Notes: generated by a model not told the origin, from the letters alone. Shown: positions 46,031-57,266, counted from the stretch's first letter. The stretch is 64,000 bases of DNA from Isoetes taiwanensis (GCA_021234155.1 JAJEKV010000682.1:1-64000); one strand, 5' to 3'. Numbers and translations are program-made.

Positions 46031-47645
46031 TTTGATCTCTTTAGCTATGTTGTTTACTTTTGATGTTCATGTATTGTATATTGTGATGCTCCCTGAACAT
46101 ATACGGCGCTCCGGACGTATACATACAGGGACTTTCCCCTTCCATGGCGATCAGCTCACCATGAGCAGGGTCCTCCGTCTGACTCGGACCATCTATAGGA
46201 AGATGCCCGGGTGAAGGACACGGAGGTGTCATTCGGCCCACGCCTTTGATGGGGCTCCCATGTCATGGAAGCATGAATACAAGTTAGCATACAGCATAAT
46301 CATATCATAAATAACCACCACGAAGGGTGGCACATCCATCCAACTGATGATAACAGAGAAGATACATCTAATGCTAAGGAAAACACCCCAAACCCAATGT
46401 TCTACCCCGGCTCAGACTCCAATCGGGATCGACTGACGGCTAGGTCTCAGGAGATCAGCAGACAGAATCTTAGCATGGCGTTGGCTGGCATAGAACATCG
46501 GCTAGGGTTGTCCACTCCATCCGCCCCTCCTGTGCACACTTTGCAGATGAGCAAGCTATGGCGCCATTGTAGCCTTCCGGAGACGCAATCCCAAGGTATC
46601 ACCCTTCGGAATTACTCCAGGTTACATCTTCCCGGTCCGATGAGGCAGGTCAGAGAAGTGTCCCTTCCCAGAGTTGCAGTGAATCCATGGGTGAGCTAGA
46701 GAATACGTGCCGCATCAGCGACCCCCGCATCCGTACCCGACCTACTCCCCTAACTTTATCTTCAAAGTACAGGATGATCACACCACTGTACCCAGAAAAT
46801 GTCAGACCCATACCCGGCCCTCTACGTGACCGGCTATTAGGCCTAGCTCACTGAAGGAGTCCCCGTAGCCTTTTATGTTCAGGCGAGACCCCACCCCACA
46901 CTTCATCACTACGGCCCCTTATCTGGTGCTTCAATCATGCCATAGATTCCACAGCTCGGTGGGATCTTGTGCACAGGCCGCACATACTGGGTATTACGGG
47001 AGCTACTAGGAGCATACTAATGAACATAAGTTACAGAGGTCTCTACCCCCCTTAATCCCTGCTTTCTGGAAGAACTAACAGAGATACTACCAAAGATACA
47101 TCCATTCATCCATCACAGTGCATAACCAATAGTTGAGAACAGTTCTAACTATCAAACAAGGGTTAATCAACATCAGAGACAAACAAATAAGCCTGACTGG
47201 AACCGTTGTCATGTGGAATCTCCATCTTCAAGTAGCCTGGGCGCCCAGCAGCTCCTCTTCTGGGTTCGATTTGGGACAAATTGGGATAGGGATCCAATTT
47301 GCTGCCCCAAATTAGCATTCTCCTACTGGCCAATCGAGTTTGGCCAGGTGTCCTCTTCCTAATTAATTAATTAGCTTAACTTAATTAGCTTAATTAAGTT
47401 AATTATATAATTATCCCTTAATTATAGGTAATGAATTGAATTGAATTGATTATTCACGATCTCTTAAAGACCCTACAGTCTAGGAGACGAAAAGTTTACA
47501 TAGTAGACACATTTCTTAAAAAAAACCTTATGACCTGGCTACTTATTTAGTTGTGCATCACAAACAAGCAACATTTCCGTGAGGAAATTTGCTAGCTTCC
47601 ATGATGGCAACTGAAAAAAAGTATAAATATTCACACAATCTGTTT

Positions 47646-49861
47646 CCTGGATCTTGTGCCGCTCTCTTACAGATTTATAAGCCGCACAACTAAGCAAAAC
47701 GTGATGCTCGTCCTCCACTTCCCCTGTCTGACATATCTGACATATGCGACTGGACCTTGGTATTTATGCCACCTTCCACACTCGACTTGTAGGTGATGGG
47801 AGCTAACCCTCATCCGACAAATCTGGTGTCTAGATGACATAGGCAGATGGTCTATCAAGTACTGTTGTGCTGTGTACATAACCATGGGATTTATTTCACG
47901 CCTGTAAAAGTCCATCTTGCCTTGTGGATTGGCCCATAATCTCTCGATCACTTTGGTCCTGACAAGGTCCCGAATAGCTTCTTCTTGTGATGGCATATCA
48001 TTCATACTAATGTTCCATCTTTGCAGCCATAATTCTCCATCTGCATACCATCCACTTTCCTTGCTTTCTTCCATTGCCTTATATGGTAGCCTTTCATGTG
48101 GTAAGGCTTTAACTCTGGTTACATAGACAAGGTAGTGATAGATTGCCTCTCCCTCCAATGGCAACATACCAACTTCAGCAAGCATCATGGCATATGGTGT
48201 TTGGAGTTTAACTCCTAGCTCATCCATTAGATAGCGCTTTTGGACTGCTTCTATATCTTTCCATTTTTTTCTTGCTAAACCCGGTCCCCATATCTGGCAT
48301 CCATACAATATTACAGGCATAACTAAAGCTCGATATAAGTGAAGCCGCATGGACCAGTCCCATAGCTGAATTGTTCTACATTTAGCTTGCATTGCGTATA
48401 AAGCTTTCTTTCCACCAACAATCCTCTTATCTACGGCTGTATTCCATCTGTAGTTTTCTGTTATCTCAATTCCCAAATATTTATAGCTATGAACATGCTC
48501 AATGGGCTTACCTTTAATCTGAAAAACATGTTTTTTCCTCGTGCCAAACATCATAATTTTTGTCTTGTCGAGATTGACTGCCATTCCTGCTTGATTGCAA
48601 AAGGATGATAACACCTCTATATGTTGTTGCAAGCTTGCATTTGTTAAGTGCAAGGAGCACTATGTAGATGCGCATATAGAAGAAGCATGATAAGGTATCC
48701 TGCGAGCACTACTCCGTCATAGCAATTTCTGTTAAGCCACCCTTCTACTTCATCAATATAGATGCCAAATAACGTTGGAGATGCGGGACAGCCTTGTTTA
48801 ACACCAAGATTACTGATTATTTGCTTATCACATTTCTTATTCAATGGCGTGCTCAATTCAGCAAGCACTTGCTCATATAACCTTGCTACAGCAAGTTGCA
48901 GTCCCTTAGGAACATTAATAGCATCTAATCTATTCATAAGTTTTTTTCTAGGTACAGTATCAAATGCCCTTTTCAAGTCTACAAAGCATGTATACATTGC
49001 CCTATGTATTCCCTTAGACTTCTCAATGGCTACTCTTATTGTCGCTAGATGGTCTGTAGTGGAGTAACCTGCACGGAAGCCGGCTTGCCCAATAGCTCTA
49101 ATATCCTGATCCTCAGCCCATCTAGATAACTTATGTTCCAATGCTGTCCCAAAAAGCTTTGCCATAAGACTACTTATCATGATCGTGCGATAGTTGCTTG
49201 CTTTTGTTTTATCCCCACCTTTATGGATAGGAACGATATGACTTAACTGCCATTCCTTCGAAAATCTCAAAGCCATAACTGAGTTAAACAACTCAGTAAT
49301 CTCATTCACTACTGCATTTCCTGCCCATTTTATCATCTCCGCTCTAAGCCCAGCTATATCTGCAGCCTTACCATTTGCAAGCTTTCTGATGGCCTCTCCT
49401 ATATCCTCTGATGTAAATATGGGCTCCAATGTCATATCTCCTATATCTATAGGCGGCTCATCTGCTTTATATAACAGCTCATGTGCATAGTTATATAGGT
49501 CAAAAGCATCTACATCACTTTTTGTTGTGTATGACGTATTCAACTGTTTCCAGAAGTCCTTTGGGCAATGTAAGAGCTTATTGTAAAGCTTAATTTGCCG
49601 CTTTTTCAAAAATATAGTCTTCTTCCTCTTAAGTAACTTGCGGTATTCTTTTAAGTGCATTTTCTTTTGCAGCCCACATAGTATCTTAAACTTTCCTCTC
49701 GCTATCTGACATTCTTCATCAAACCAAAGTTTATCTCTTCTTTTCTTTTCCTCTTGTGTAGAGAAAATATCTCTTGCAGTATCTAGTATTATATTTTGCA
49801 GATTCCAGCAGCGAAGATGCACATCACTAGGTGGATTCCAAGATTTAAGAGCTTCTGTCAT
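47646..49861 (-). pseudogene. LINE reverse transcriptase with C-terminal zinc motif
   Basis: The frame 49,861-48,644 (405 codons) holds RT fingers and palm: GKAADIAGLRAEMIKWAG, WQLSHIVPIHKGGDK, NYRTIMISS, GQAGFRAGYSTTDHL, CFVDLKRAFDTVPR and LGVKQGCPASPTLFGIYID. The catalytic YADD is lost: the text reads LLYAHLHS and the frame shifts (about 48,670), whereas neighbouring bases still spell IVLLAL in another frame. The following frame (48,653-47,667) carries the thumb and connection (NLDKTKIMMFG, YKYLGIEI, RALVMPVILYGCQIWGP). A last frame change places the zinc motif CQICQTGEVEDEHHVLLSC at about 47,740-47,683. Confidence 0.85.
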
Positions 49862-50720
49862 AGCTTGCGCATATATATCACGCTTAAGTCTAACAACATA
49901 TTCAATTTAATGTTTGAGTGGCGCTTCTGTTTCTGTCTATGAAAATATTGCCTTCCTATTTTCAGCTCAAATAGCAATGCACAATGCTCCGATTCTGGGC
50001 ATTCTTCCACCATAAAATCACTTATCAGTCTTGCTGCTGTGTGTACATCTGTCACTACATAGTCTACAACACTATTTCCATTCGCCATCTTATTTGTAAA
50101 AACATGTGACAGCGGGTATCTCATGCATCCATTTAACAGTAGCAAATCAAAGCAATTGCATAGCGAAAGTAAATGCTTACCCATTGCGTTAATGCTTGTA
50201 TCCATCGAGTGTCTCCGCCAATCCTTGCCTGCTATCTCCCATGCTTCCTTCTCACAGATCCATAAAGGATCTTTGCTTTTCACCACTTGCCATGATGCTT
50301 GCAAATTTCTGTCGTGCATTAAAATCTCTGTTAAAATTCCGATCCAAAGCGTGAAAATGAAGCAATGTCTGCGCTTAAATGGACAAATGGATCTTGCTGT
50401 GAAAGTCCTTCATGCTTGTAAACCTTTGATTGCAATGGGGCAAAATAACACAAACATAAGAAAATTGTTCTTGGCTGGCTCTTTATTTCCAGCCACATAT
50501 ATTGTAAGTGCTCACATGTTTTTTTGATCTTGATTAGAGGGGCAAATTCAGATTTAGCATAGCATGCTAAGCCTCCTTCCCCTCTTCCCAATCGACGGGC
50601 GTTAAAGTTGATGTCATCTTCGATCAACCTGGAAACCGCTTGGTGTAGGCGATTCCTCGCCTCGTGTGCCCATGTTTCCACTAAAAGCAACATATCTATT
50701 TTTCTCCCAAAATATTTCTG
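49858..50720 (-). pseudogene. LINE endonuclease domain, frameshifted
   Basis: AP-endonuclease-like pieces in order: MLLLVETWAHEARNRL (50,693), FNARRLGRGEGGLACYAK, and QYMWLEIKSQPRTIFLCLCYF (the E-T-W and W-L-E signatures), then, after a frame change near 50,325, LLLLNGCMRY, GNSVVDYVVTD and ESEHCALLFEL (about 49,975). The catalytic SDH histidine motif reads SEH. The domain nicks target DNA in LINE insertion. It is broken by at least one frameshift and followed by a stop at 49,858. Confidence 0.75.
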
Positions 50721-50789
50721 TTGTAATTGATTTTATGTCACTAAAACCACCAATGTTCCGAGTACGCATACCGTGAGGGTCTCTAATTC

Positions 50790-51393
50790 CTAACTGTTCT
50801 TTGGAGAGTACTTGCGGTTTGACAAGACAACCACTTCTCCTTTCATGAATGCCCAAAATCCATCATCACGGTGTTGTTTTACTTTAGCACATTCTTTCTT
50901 TTTTGTCTCTAACTGTCTCTGTGTCAAATCATTATCTAACCAGATCTTCTCTCCTTTGAGATGGATTCGGTGCTTAAGCACCCTCTCTTTGGCAGCTTTG
51001 CTTGCAAATTTAACAATGACGGGTCTGTTTTTGTATGCCATCTTACCACCAGTGTAGGGCTTCCTGTATCTCTGGTTCATGTAAGTGCATGGTTGTCTTG
51101 AAAAATTCTGTTACTGTCTGCATAACGTCTTCTTCCTGTAATTCTTCAAGTCCTGTAATTTTCATGTTGCATTCTTTCTTTTGCCTTTCTGCCTTCTCAT
51201 TGAAGAAATTATCAATAATTTCTTCCTGAGGTTCTTGGAATGCCTGTGCATTAGAAACAATTTTCAAAATCTGTTTGACATCTCTGCCTTGCTCTTCTTG
51301 TAACATCAAAAGCTTTTGATTTTGTTCTTGCAGCTCTCTATTCTGTGTTTCTAGCATAGCCAGCTTCTCTTTGCTTTCTCTAAGTTCTTCCAA
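50790..51393 (-). pseudogene. LINE ORF1 protein (L1 ORF1p-like), frameshifted
   Basis: The first frame (51,393-51,043) has a coiled coil (EKLAMLETQNRELQEQNQKL), then the start of an RRM-like domain (CNMKITGLEE...VTEFFKTTMHL). A second frame (51,080-50,790) gives the C-terminal domain: RPVIVKFASKAAKERVLKH, KGEKIWLDNDLTQRQ, KKECAKVKQHRDDGFWAF. This domain order matches the L1-type ORF1 nucleic-acid chaperone that coats LINE RNA. The frame change falls near 51,060 inside the RRM-like region. The start codon is taken as the ATG at 51,393. Confidence 0.75.
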
Positions 51394-51666
51394 TAAGAAT
51401 TGGATAAGTTCTGTTTCATAATTACCTGGATCCTAGTATGTCCAATTGAGCTTGAGATTCTGGATTTACAGAATATAAGGTAAAAGCTTGCAAAATGTCC
51501 AGTTAATTAAAGGTTTAATTAACCATTAATTAAACCCTGATTAATTTAGCATAGCTAAATTAATCCTTTGTGGTTAGTCTACATACCTCCATGATGGCAT
51601 ATCCTCGGCCCGTGACGTGTCAGTATAGTTATACGTACACCGTATAAATATGTGGAACGTCACATA

Positions 51667-52187
51667 TATTGTCATTGTCTAGCACTTTACTCAGGTTGGA
51701 TCTTTTGTTTTTGCTTGTGCCTATGTTCTTGTTATCCAAGATTTTCAAGATGTTCCATGCATGCGGAGGCAGCTTTGGGATCCCCACTTAGTCAGGAAGA
51801 CTAAGCTCTTTGAGTGCATGCAATGAATGAGCAAGGTGATGCTCGAGCTAGTGGTAGCGGTGCAATTGGAGATCGGGATTGAGTTATAGAAGAAGCTTCT
51901 ATTAGATTTGTCCAGATAGATGTCATGAATCCATCGTAGATAGAATATCATTTGGATTTGCTATATATGATGGATGTTTGATTTATAAGAATGGTTTTTT
52001 TTTTCAAATGCAAAGAAAGATTCAATTCTTCACCAATACTATCATTTTTGCAAAGTTCTTAATACCAATCTAGCAGTAGCCTTGTAATGAGTTAGACAAG
52101 ATCCTGAATTGCCAGGAGGGTCAAATCCATAGGCTTGTCACAATGCCAGAATGTGAAAACAAAAACCTTGGAGCCATAATATAGTAC
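51667..52187. other. Unassigned sequence right of the solo LTR
   Basis: No gene was identified. A plus-strand snippet near 51,750-51,820 reads CMRRQLWDPHLVRKTKLFEC before a stop, which could be a decayed exon or transposon piece but is too short to assign. Confidence 0.4.
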
Positions 52188-53439
52188 TTGGGGAACCAAT
52201 TATTTTTTCTTTCCACCTTCCTCCGTCGCTCGCGATGGCGCCTTCTAGCGATGGTGTTGCTTGAGCTCCCTCTGTGGCGGCCCTCTCTGCTTTCTTTTGC
52301 AAGTGAGTTTGTTGCTTATAGTTTTTCTTTTCCCCTTTATGTTCGTGGATATGACATTTGCTTATTTTCTACAATGTTAAAGCGGCTTACTTTGAGAACA
52401 ACTTCAAGCCATGCTGGAAGTGTAAACGCTATGGCGTACTTGATTATGATGTAACATTTGCAACATGGCCTTTTCTTCTTCTGTGCTTCCGACTTCTTTG
52501 TTTTAATAGGATATTTTCTTCTTCTTTGCTTCTGGCTTCTTCATTTCAAGGGTTTTTTTTTTCTTGCTTCTGGCTTCTTGTTTCAATAGGATCTTTTCTA
52601 CCTGCTTCTACCATATTCATTTCAACATGGGTTTTCTTCTTATTATGCCAGTGCCTGCAACAAAAGAAAAAAGAGACAGACCTATGGCTATAGCAGCTAT
52701 TTAATACAAACATAAGAAGTCTAGACTGCTTAAGACAAACTCAATCTAAATCTCAATGATAAAGATTACTTAGAAATGATACCAGCCCTTAAAGCCAAAG
52801 CTCACCACCCAATTATGTTAACTTGAGCAAGAGAAATTATGAGAAAGATTGAAATAGAAGGAAAGCAAGGGATAATTGAATAGAACACTGGAGAAGCCTC
52901 TCCAGGAAGAACCAAATCTAGGAAAGGTTTAGGAAAAGGGGCGATTCAAGGTAAACACTAAAGATCCCACTCTAGTCTATACAAATTGAAGTTAAGCTAA
53001 GATTATAGTTTCAAGATTTGGCTGTAAGTTGGGAACATGCAAACAAACTAGATAGATAAAGGAATTGGAAAATTGCACAACAGATCAAATTGGTGGTAGA
53101 GTCAGCCAAATTTCCACAAGTTATGTAGAGGAGTTGGATCGACAGTTCTAGACACTATAGAACCGGTCGGAGATGTTGTTGTGGACCATCAACTGCACTT
53201 GTCACCCCTTTTGTCAGCTAGATGTAGCTATCCAATGCCTTTCTTTTTAGCTTCATTGCTCTGTTATTATAATATATCAAAAAGTTCTAGCTTTTTCCAT
53301 TGTTCCCTTTTTAATGGTCTTGAACTAATTATAAGAGTCCTTATGCTTAAATTATTTAGCTTAGGTAAAATAATCTGTTGTTTGGCCTAAATGCTTGGCT
53401 TTCTTTCTTTCTAGATTATGTGCATGTTTTCAGTTACAG
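52188..53439. other. Possible intron/exon tract of an unidentified gene
   Basis: Plus-strand open stretches exist at 52,188-52,454 and 52,358-52,693, including a cysteine pair (FKPCWKCKRYG, about 52,404-52,436). None is supported by a known family. 52,470-52,650 is a pyrimidine-rich tandem array built on tgcttctggcttctt. The rest is AT-rich and could be intron leading to the exon-like block at 53,440. Confidence 0.3.
52470..52650. repeat. Pyrimidine-rich degenerate tandem repeat
   Basis: Three to four units of roughly 50-60 bp, each with (t)gcttctggcttctt followed by a t-rich spacer and ttcaatagg or ttcaaggg. The C/T bias is confined to the plus strand. Confidence 0.6.
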
Positions 53440-53625
53440 GTTATTGTAAATGAAAGCCATACTCTGCTAAGATATCTTGCTTTTGAGATGGTCAGGAATC
53501 CTTATTTAATTTTAGCATTCTATTCCACGCTCCCACAACTTCTCAGAGCCCCGGTTGTGCATGACTTATCATTATACATACTTGAAGTTCTAGAAGAGCA
53601 TTTTCAATTACTGAACCCTCAGTAG
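53440..53625 (+). CDS. Possible 3'-terminal exon of an unidentified gene
   Basis: After a strong acceptor-like tract (gttttcagttacag ending 53,439) comes an open frame to the TAG at 53,623-53,625. It encodes amphipathic helical sequence: VIVNESHTLLRYLAFEMVRN, LILAFYSTLPQLL and LSLYILEVLEEHFQLL. Codon use and composition look more gene-like than the surroundings. No family is recognised. Upstream exons could not be fixed, and a LINE 3' end follows 40 bp later, so it may be a remnant cut off by transposon insertion. Confidence 0.35.
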   Translation, partial: VIVNESHTLLRYLAFEMVRNPYLILAFYSTLPQLLRAPVVHDLSLYILEVLEEHFQLLNPQ

Positions 53626-53659
53626 TCATCATGGTCTACTTATATTTTATTCCTACTTA

Positions 53660-53775
53660 TCTAGTGTCATCATTACTGCAAGGGTTTTTCTCTTGAAAAT
53701 CTTTCGATGCAGGGGTTTTTTTAATCCTAAGAGTAATGGTTGTTCAAAAATCTCTTCTATTCTATTCTTGCTTCC
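53660..53775 (+). mobile_element. LINE 3' UTR remnant
   Basis: It shares the 3' UTR signature of the 28.0-28.9 kb LINE: gggtttttctcttgaaaatc (short stem), then ggggtttttttaatcc, and an attctattctt-type tail near 53,756-53,768. No coding part is attached; it is likely a strongly 5'-truncated insertion. Confidence 0.55.
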
Positions 53776-54037
53776 ATAGGCTCGAGCATCACCATATGGA
53801 TTCCTCCCTTTTCCAGAATTGATTGTCCTCGAGCAAGAAATTATCTGGCAAATTAACATAATCAAATCTATCGTTACAACCCTAGTTGAGCCCCCAACTA
53901 GAAATATTCAAGTCCAGCCCTTCAGGCTAAAACTTACGAAGATCGACTAGTATGCTGCAATCACAATAACTGTCTCAAAATGTTATTTGCAATAGGCTTT
54001 ATAATCTAGAGGGCCAGAATCTAAATAAATGCATTAC

Positions 54038-54082
54038 AATTCCTTAAGAGTCAAAAAAAAAAAAAATTCCTTAAGAGTCAAA
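54038..54082. repeat. A14 tract bracketed by 18-bp direct repeats
   Basis: aattccttaagagtcaaa occurs at 54,038-54,055 and 54,065-54,082, with an uninterrupted poly(A) run (54,053-54,066) between. This looks like target duplication around an insertion that consists only of a poly(A) tail, or alternatively a 27-bp slippage duplication. Confidence 0.75.
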
Positions 54083-54363
54083 GTTTTTTGCTTTATGAAA
54101 TGAAAAGAATTAGGAAAGAACACCTTACTTGAGGCAAACTTAACACAAAATTTCAGGCTTGGCTTTGGCTTATGGCATCATTCAGGAAAGAAGGAAGTTA
54201 TCTATAACTGTTGCACTTAAATAACAACATCTTCCTAGCCTGTGTAGAAATCCTTTTCCGATGTAAAGATATAAATTTAAAGCTTCATAATCTCTTGATA
54301 AGATCCCTAACGAACATGGTTATAGATAGATAGATAGTATTTTTACGTCAAACAGCCAATTTA

Positions 54364-55350
54364 TTGTTGTACTACAATGGTCACTCTAATATATTAATCT
54401 GGAAAGATCGAGTTTGCAAAGTATGTAATTTAGGAATATTGGAAATAAAGGACATAGGGTTTTGCACGGCCTGTGGGGAGACATGCGTCTTGCCTCTTCA
54501 GAGGGGGACCCTTGACAGACACATCATCTACTTCCAGAAGGTGGTCAGTATGGACAATTCTCGCCTCCCTAACCTCGCTTACACCGTGGCAATGGGGCCT
54601 CAGTGCCGAAAGGCCTGCTGGCAAGAAAATAGAGCTCAGTGGTTGGCCGGATGGAATCCAAGTGCAAATGGGGGCAGATCACCACAACCTCAGACAATAC
54701 CTTGATACATGATTCCTCAGCAAGCTATGGGATGCCAACACCCTTGAACAGGTCAAGACGACATATTACCAACGCCACATAAATGCCATGTTGGAGTGGG
54801 GCTTGCAATGCTACCTGCGCATCCATCTATCCATGAAAAAGCGCAGATCCATTGCCTTTATCTGCACAGGCGTACACCATCTCCGAATTGAGACGGGTAT
54901 ATGGATTGGAGAGCTGCGCCAGGAGAGACGTTGTCAACATTGCCAAGTTGGAGCTGTGGAAGACGAATGCCACACCCTTCAGAGCTGTCTGGTATATGAT
55001 GAATTTTGGACACGCTATGCTGAGCTGGTCTGGTCTGGCCAGCCCCTACATGAGGTATTGATCATGGCCTCGGTGTGGATGCTGGGATCATACCTTCAAG
55101 AGGTCATGGATCGACGGGACCAGCTCGGTCCTCGGGCACTCGCCTGATATGTGTACACATTTCTTTCCCCTCATGATAAATGTCTATACAGTTTGACATC
55201 ACTCTTATTCCTACCACGGGTTTTCCCTCAAAAACCCTTTGGGATGGGGTTTTTTAACCCGAATAGCAATACATTGCTACACCTCATTTTTGGGTCCTAT
55301 AGGCTGATTGATCTCCGTGGAAACTAAAATTAAGAAAGAGTAAAACTAAT
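54364..55350 (+). mobile_element. LINE 3' half with intact C-terminal zinc motif
   Basis: From about 54,720 the plus-strand frame carries the ORF2 C-terminus. Shifted pieces (KLWDANTLEQVKTTYYQ) precede a 119-codon frame (54,788-55,147) with MKKRRSIAFICTGVHHLRIE, zinc motif CQHCQVGAVEDECHTLQSC (about 54,930-54,990) and LGSYLQEVMDR before TGA. Upstream 54,364-54,712 has cysteine-rich frames (CKVCNLG; CTACGETCVLP) probably belonging to the same element. The 3' UTR has the GGGTTTT-CCCTC-AAAAACCC hairpin (about 55,218-55,236) and cctataggctgattgatctc, as in the 28.8-kb LINE. A clear terminal repeat tail is not visible. Confidence 0.7.
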
Positions 55351-55647
55351 GCTTTGAGATCCAGAGAACGAACAGATTAGGTAGGGCGTGTTTGAGTCTA
55401 CTCATGGCAAGACCGTTAAAGCAGTATACAAGAAATATCTATTTTTTTGTTAGAAGGGGTGTATTATTGCTTCTAGTGTGTATTATTTTTTCGAGGCCGT
55501 CAGATGACGGCATCTTCATGGGAATATGCTGGCAGGGCAGATCCTCGCCTCTCCCTCTGGGTCAAGATGGGGTCAAATTGACCCCACTTTATAGGGTTGC
55601 TCTCGGCATAAATACCATTGGCTTGATGAGCACAAATACGGTATTGT

Positions 55648-57257
55648 GAAAAAATATAAGTCTTCTAGGGCGCTTCTAGGGCGGCGGCGGCAGCCGCCCG
55701 ACCTCTGCAACTCCACCTATTCGGAAACAAGGGCGGCTGGAAGAGCAGCGATCAGTGCTGCTACCTATCTTTCCAAAACTATGGCTTTGTCTGCATTTTC
55801 TTTCCAGGCCAGTATGGATCTGCTGCAATGACTAGTAAGTGTATTGGGTATGGCCGCTACTTCAGAACCTTTCTTTCATGCTTCAGAGCCGTGGCTAGGT
55901 AAGGGGACTTATGCTCTGCCGTTGATTTTGTGTTAGATAGATTAGAGCTGGCAGTTAGCTTGTACTTCAAAGACCTTAGGCATCAGAGAGCCTCTTTGTT
56001 CCTTTATACCTAGGTCTCATCTTCCTGTCTAAATGCCAGAGCTTATGAACAGTATATTAAGGCTTGGTTTTTTTCAGACATGGGCAGAACTTATATTCCT
56101 GATATCTGCACTCACTTGCAGTAGGACTGCTCTCATTGTAATGCATACTGCACTCACTTGTAGTAAAGTCTGCACTCATTGTAGGCTCATTTGGTAATTT
56201 CTCATGCCGGTTGAGTATTATGGCACATAACTCCATGTCTTTTGTATTGCTTGCCTTGTATTGTTTGTGAGATACAAACATTGAGAGCACTCAAGTTCTG
56301 TACATTGTGAATGTGTTTAGAGGGAAGCTAATATTACATTTTAACAGATCCTTAGTGCTTTATGAAGTGGATCCATCCTTCTTGTCTTGTGACTTGCTGG
56401 CCCATGTCCTAAAGAGCTGCAGATCTAGTGGGCGTTGGAGAGCCTTTCATGGAGCAAGGATGGTGGTAGTTCATGGAATGGGGCTTTCGGATTCATCTTT
56501 GGCTGATTCTTGTTTTTCTTCTACACTTCGCATGTATCTTGGCTGTTGATGCCTCTTGTATGATCTGTCCCCTTTCCCAGCAAGGGGTGATTGGGATTTA
56601 TTGGCGGGTTCAGGAACGGATGCTTTGGGCAAGGATTCAGGTCAAATGGAGAGGCTTTGGGCGGGAGACTAAAATTTCTTCATCGTTGCAGACTTGGAAA
56701 GCCATGTTGCTAATGTCCAGGATGGAGCTTACCTCATGGTTTTCTAAGAAAGTTGAGCGTAGTGGAGCTGGTGCCTATGCAAATAGTGAAGATGTATATA
56801 GGAGTGATTGGACCACCCCTCGGGGAAGGCCTGTACGATGTTCTACTTAGTTGGAAGATAGAGGAGAGAATCTCTTAGTACATTACTGGAACAGAGACCC
56901 GACCTCTTTTAGTACTTCTATGCAGGATAATATAGCAGGCCAAGTTAACGCGCGGAATGACAATTGCTCTTGTGAGATCTTCATTAGCTTGCATCTTTCG
57001 GTGGAGGAGCTTCAGATGGTGGCAGTTTTAGGACTTACAGTGATCTTTATCTCTGCTCAAATCAGAAGGATTGAACCTGGTTTTAGACCCCGATCTTGGA
57101 TTGATAGCTTGAATTCTTCCTATTTGATCCATAAGGGATCCTTTGTGTTTAAATTTTTCCTATCAGGCCTATTGTGGAGCCTCAAACAAGTGTAATCTGT
57201 TCGCTATATATATATAAAAAAATCTTACCCTCAAAAAAAAAAAAAAAAAAAAAAAAA
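55648..57257 (+). mobile_element. Retroposed ~1.6-kb sequence with poly(A) tail
   Basis: It is bounded by the 10-bp direct repeat acggtattgt (55,638-55,647 and 57,257-57,266) and ends in a 25-A tract (57,233-57,257). These are hallmarks of LINE-mediated insertion of an RNA copy. The 5' end is GC-rich (gggcggcggcggcagccgcc), like a 5' UTR. It has an interrupted set of plus-strand frames, including MALSAFSFQASMDLL (about 55,782) and an unbroken 114-codon stretch ending LLWSLKQV at 57,193. The parent gene or element is not recognised; it may be a processed pseudogene or a SINE/LINE-like element. Confidence 0.75.
56851..57195 (+). pseudogene. Last open frame of the retroposed sequence
   Basis: It is open for 114 codons after a TAG at 56,848, with no ATG at its start. 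It contains NCSCEIFISLHLSVEELQMV, a hydrophobic VLGLTVIFIS stretch, IEPGFRPRSWIDSL and a basic/hydrophobic C-terminus before TAA. The stop lies ~40 bp before the poly(A) tail, as expected for the 3' end of an mRNA copy with a short 3' UTR. Family unknown; an earlier frame (56,473-56,850) may be the same protein before a frameshift. Confidence 0.35.
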
Positions 57258-57266
57258 CGGTATTGT

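Larger units (their letters stand above)
47430..51502 (-). mobile_element. 4.07-kb LINE inserted in the solo LTR
   Basis: Minus strand, 5' to 3': ORF1 (51,393-50,790), endonuclease (about 50,720-49,858), reverse transcriptase and C-terminal zinc motif (49,861-47,650), 3' UTR, and a 3' tail of (TTCAA)n (gaattgaattgaattg on the plus strand, 47,433-47,448). It is flanked by an imperfect 12-bp target duplication, ttaattataggt (47,418-47,429) and ttaattaaaggt (51,503-51,514). It is near full length, with several frameshifts and a destroyed RT active site. Confidence 0.85.
46082..51666 (-). repeat. Solo LTR of the gypsy family, split by a LINE
   Basis: On the minus strand the LTR starts TGTGACGTTCC at 51,666 and ends GGGAGCATCACA at 46,082. 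The two parts (51,503-51,666 and 46,082-47,429) align with the start and remainder of 33,857-35,392, and together give about 1.50 kb after removing the LINE. Both outer flanks carry the 5-bp target duplication TATAT (46,077-46,081 and 51,667-51,671). With LTR-length sequence and one shared target duplication, this is a solo LTR left by recombination. Confidence 0.85.

Noticed and set aside
52230-52262. ATG at 52,234 as a gene start (MAPSSDGVA)
   Set aside because: It stops after nine codons and no continuation by a plausible donor site was found.
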